From Smithella sp. UBA2180 (GTDB lineage: Bacteria; Desulfobacterota; Syntrophia; Syntrophales; Smithellaceae), in contig DCVU01000064.1 of NCBI GenBank assembly GCA_002327415.1, forward strand, positions 2,022 through 9,721: a DNA stretch of 7,700 bases, given 5' to 3'. Position numbers and translations under genes: made by a program. The notes beneath the pieces were generated by a model, which ran no database searches, had not been told where the DNA came from, and was given only the letters and a program-made list of their open reading frames with translations. Of the stretch, positions 6,497 to 7,700 are shown in pieces (the stretch's first letter is position 1; each line of letters begins with the position of its first letter).

Positions 6497-6525
6497 CATA
6501 TATGGAAATAAGAAGAATGTGTCAA
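6497..6525 (-). promoter_or_regulatory. Sigma70-type promoter of the fmt operon
   Basis: On the minus strand a perfect TTGACA (6520-6525) is followed after exactly 17 bases by TATATG (6497-6502, 4/6 to consensus). Transcription would begin near 6490, giving a leader of roughly 27 bases to the fmt ATG. This is the strongest promoter visible in the window. The -10 is part of the palindrome CATATATG (6497-6504), so a TATATG also faces the transporter gene. Confidence 0.7.
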
Positions 6526-6540
6526 GGATTACAATTTATT

Positions 6541-6545
6541 AAAGG
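6541..6545 (+). promoter_or_regulatory. Ribosome binding site ahead of a probable ATT start
   Basis: AAAGG lies eight bases before the in-frame ATT at 6554, an ideal distance for initiation there. No ATG, GTG or TTG in the transporter frame is available near it. Confidence 0.45.
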
Positions 6546-6553
6546 TTAAGCCC

Positions 6554-7700
6554 ATTATTACACGAACTAAAAATAAATTTTTAAATTTACCGCGTGATTT
6601 CCAGCTGTTTCTGGCGGCCACATTTGTTTTCGGTTTTTCGCAAAGCATTGTTGATTCCACTTTCAATAATTTTTTAAATGAAACTTTCTTAATCAACAAT
6701 CTTCAGCGCGGGCTTTTGGAACTCCCCCGTGAATTGCCGGGTCTCCTGGTTATCTTTGTTTCCGCGATTTTATTTTTTCTATGTTCCAGAAGGAAGGCGG
6801 CGCTGGCCAATATCCTGTGTGCCATAGGAATATTGTTTATCGGGTTTTATTCGCCCACCTTTTCCATAATGCTTATCTGGCTCTTCATGTTCAGTGTCGG
6901 ACAGCATTTGTTTATTCCGTTGAATCAAAGCATAGGCATGGAGTTGTCCACTGAAGGGAAAACCGGCGAAAGGCTGGGGCAGTTCAGCGCCGTAGCTAAT
7001 GTTGCCATGATCATTGGCAGTTTTGCTGTCTTCATCGGTTTTAGGTTTTTAAATCTGAATTTTAAAATATCATATGTTGTGGCTTTTCTGGGATTTCTCA
7101 CAGTAGCAACGTTCATATTTTTGATGAAGAAAAACGAGCCTGTTTCGGCGAGGATGAAGTTCCAGCTTCGCCGGGAATACAAACTGTTTTACTGGTTAAA
7201 TATCCTTTATGGAACACGCAAACAGCTATTTCTCACCTTTGCTCCCTGGGTGCTGGTTACTGTCTTTAAGCAAAAGACGGAAGTTCTGGCGACTCTTCTG
7301 GCTGTGGGCGGCGTGATCGGTATCTTTTTCAAACCCATGCTGGGAAAGGCAATTGATAAACTGGGTGAAAGATTCATTCTCTCGGCGGAGGCGGTAATGC
7401 TCGTATTCGTCTGCATCGGCTATGGTTTTGCCAGAGAAATATTTACGGAAACTGCGGCGCTATTCATTGTTTTTATTTGTTATATCTTTGATCAACTGCT
7501 TTTATCCGTTAGCATGGCGCGGGCTACCTACCTACAGAAAATAGCGGTCAAGCCCGAAGATGTCACGCAGACGCTGACGATGGGCGTGAGCATTGATCAC
7601 ATCTTTTCTATTGGTGTCGCCGTCTCCGGCGGTTTTATCTGGCTTAAATGGGGCTATCAGTATGTCTTTCTGGTGGGCGCGATCATCGCCGTGATTAATT
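6554..7700 (+). CDS. Major facilitator superfamily transporter, C-terminally cut, probable ATT start
   Basis: An open frame of about 382 residues continues off the right edge. From the proposed start it reads ITRTKNKFLNLPRDFQLFL, then about eleven hydrophobic segments, for example LLVIFVSAILFFL, ILCAIGILFIGFY, LLAVGGVIGIFF and VMLVFVCIGYGFA. Between two helices in the C-terminal half is GKAIDKLGER, matching the MFS loop motif GxxxDxxGxR. A basic loop CSRRKAA sits after the second helix. This supports a 12-helix inner-membrane secondary transporter; the substrate is unknown. The frame is open from 6512 (TAA at 6509-6511), but no ATG, GTG or TTG occurs before the first helices. ATT at 6554 after AAAGG is the best start. 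CTG at 6602, or a sequencing error, are alternatives. It is transcribed divergently from fmt. Codon use is ordinary and no internal frameshift is seen. Confidence 0.8.
   Translation, partial: MITRTKNKFLNLPRDFQLFLAATFVFGFSQSIVDSTFNNFLNETFLINNLQRGLLELPRELPGLLVIFVSAILFFLCSRRKAALANILCAIGILFIGFYSPTFSIMLIWLFMFSVGQHLFIPLNQSIGMELSTEGKTGERLGQFSAVANVAMIIGSFAVFIGFRFLNLNFKISYVVAFLGFLTVATFIFLMKKNEPVSARMKFQLRREYKLFYWLNILYGTRKQLFLTFAPWVLVTVFKQKTEVLATLLAVGGVIGIFFKPMLGKAIDKLGERFILSAEAVMLVFVCIGYGFAREIFTETAALFIVFICYIFDQLLLSVSMARATYLQKIAVKPEDVTQTLTMGVSIDHIFSIGVAVSGGFIWLKWGYQYVFLVGAIIAVIN

Noticed and set aside
6502..6549. Possible 15-codon leader peptide ahead of the transporter
   Set aside because: It has an ATG and a stop just before the ATT start, but its composition shows no attenuator features (no repeated amino acid run, no terminator fold) and chance is enough to explain it.
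6925..7416. Two minus-strand open frames of 85 and 69 codons on the right side
   Set aside because: They lie opposite the continuous transporter frame, lack recognisable domains, and are shadows of its codon pattern.
1..7700. Mobile element, CRISPR array, tRNA, rRNA or riboswitch
   Set aside because: No terminal inverted repeats, transposase or integrase motifs, regularly spaced repeats, or RNA-gene signatures were seen; intergenic gaps are all under about 130 bases.

Overview
This is a compact bacterial housekeeping segment with no mobile element, CRISPR array, rRNA or tRNA gene that I can see. Seven reading frames (one cut by the left edge) run leftwards on the minus strand. One frame, cut by the right edge, runs rightwards. 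The sequence is moderately AT-rich and the Shine-Dalgarno sites are mostly strong (GGAGGA, AAGGAG, GAGGAG). The outer-membrane-type lipoprotein signal indicates a Gram-negative cell. The gene set (a DUF3568-like lipoprotein, a long-form PurC, a HTSNWD-type acyltransferase, an fmt/rsmB neighbourhood) is what I would expect of a former-Deltaproteobacteria lineage, possibly near Syntrophales. That placement comes from memory of the families and is not proven here.

Right to left on the minus strand: fmt (initiator tRNA formylation), a PlsC-type acyltransferase, and rsmB (16S rRNA m5C methyltransferase) form a tight operon behind a good sigma70-like promoter (TTGACA-17-TATATG). The acyltransferase stop and the rsmB start overlap as ATGA. 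After a 97-base gap with its own plausible promoter come a metallo-beta-lactamase-fold hydrolase, purC (SAICAR synthase) and a class I dnaJ, spaced 15 and 23 bases apart. After a further 125-base gap holding a hairpin and a weak promoter come a small lipoprotein and, 31 bases on, the N-terminus of a flippase-like (UPF0104 / LPG-synthase transmembrane region) membrane protein that leaves the window on the left.

On the right, a divergent major facilitator transporter starts from the same intergenic region as fmt. It has no in-frame ATG, GTG or TTG ahead of its first membrane helix. The best start is an ATT codon eight bases after AAAGG, so the gene is easily missed by ORF callers.

The genes link protein synthesis (fmt, rsmB), folding (dnaJ), purine synthesis (purC) and the envelope (acyltransferase, lipoprotein, flippase-like protein, transporter), but no single pathway unites them. 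I see no convincing new biological system. The points most worth a second look are the non-canonical transporter start, the shared palindromic -10 region, and the lipid acyltransferase coupled to rsmB.
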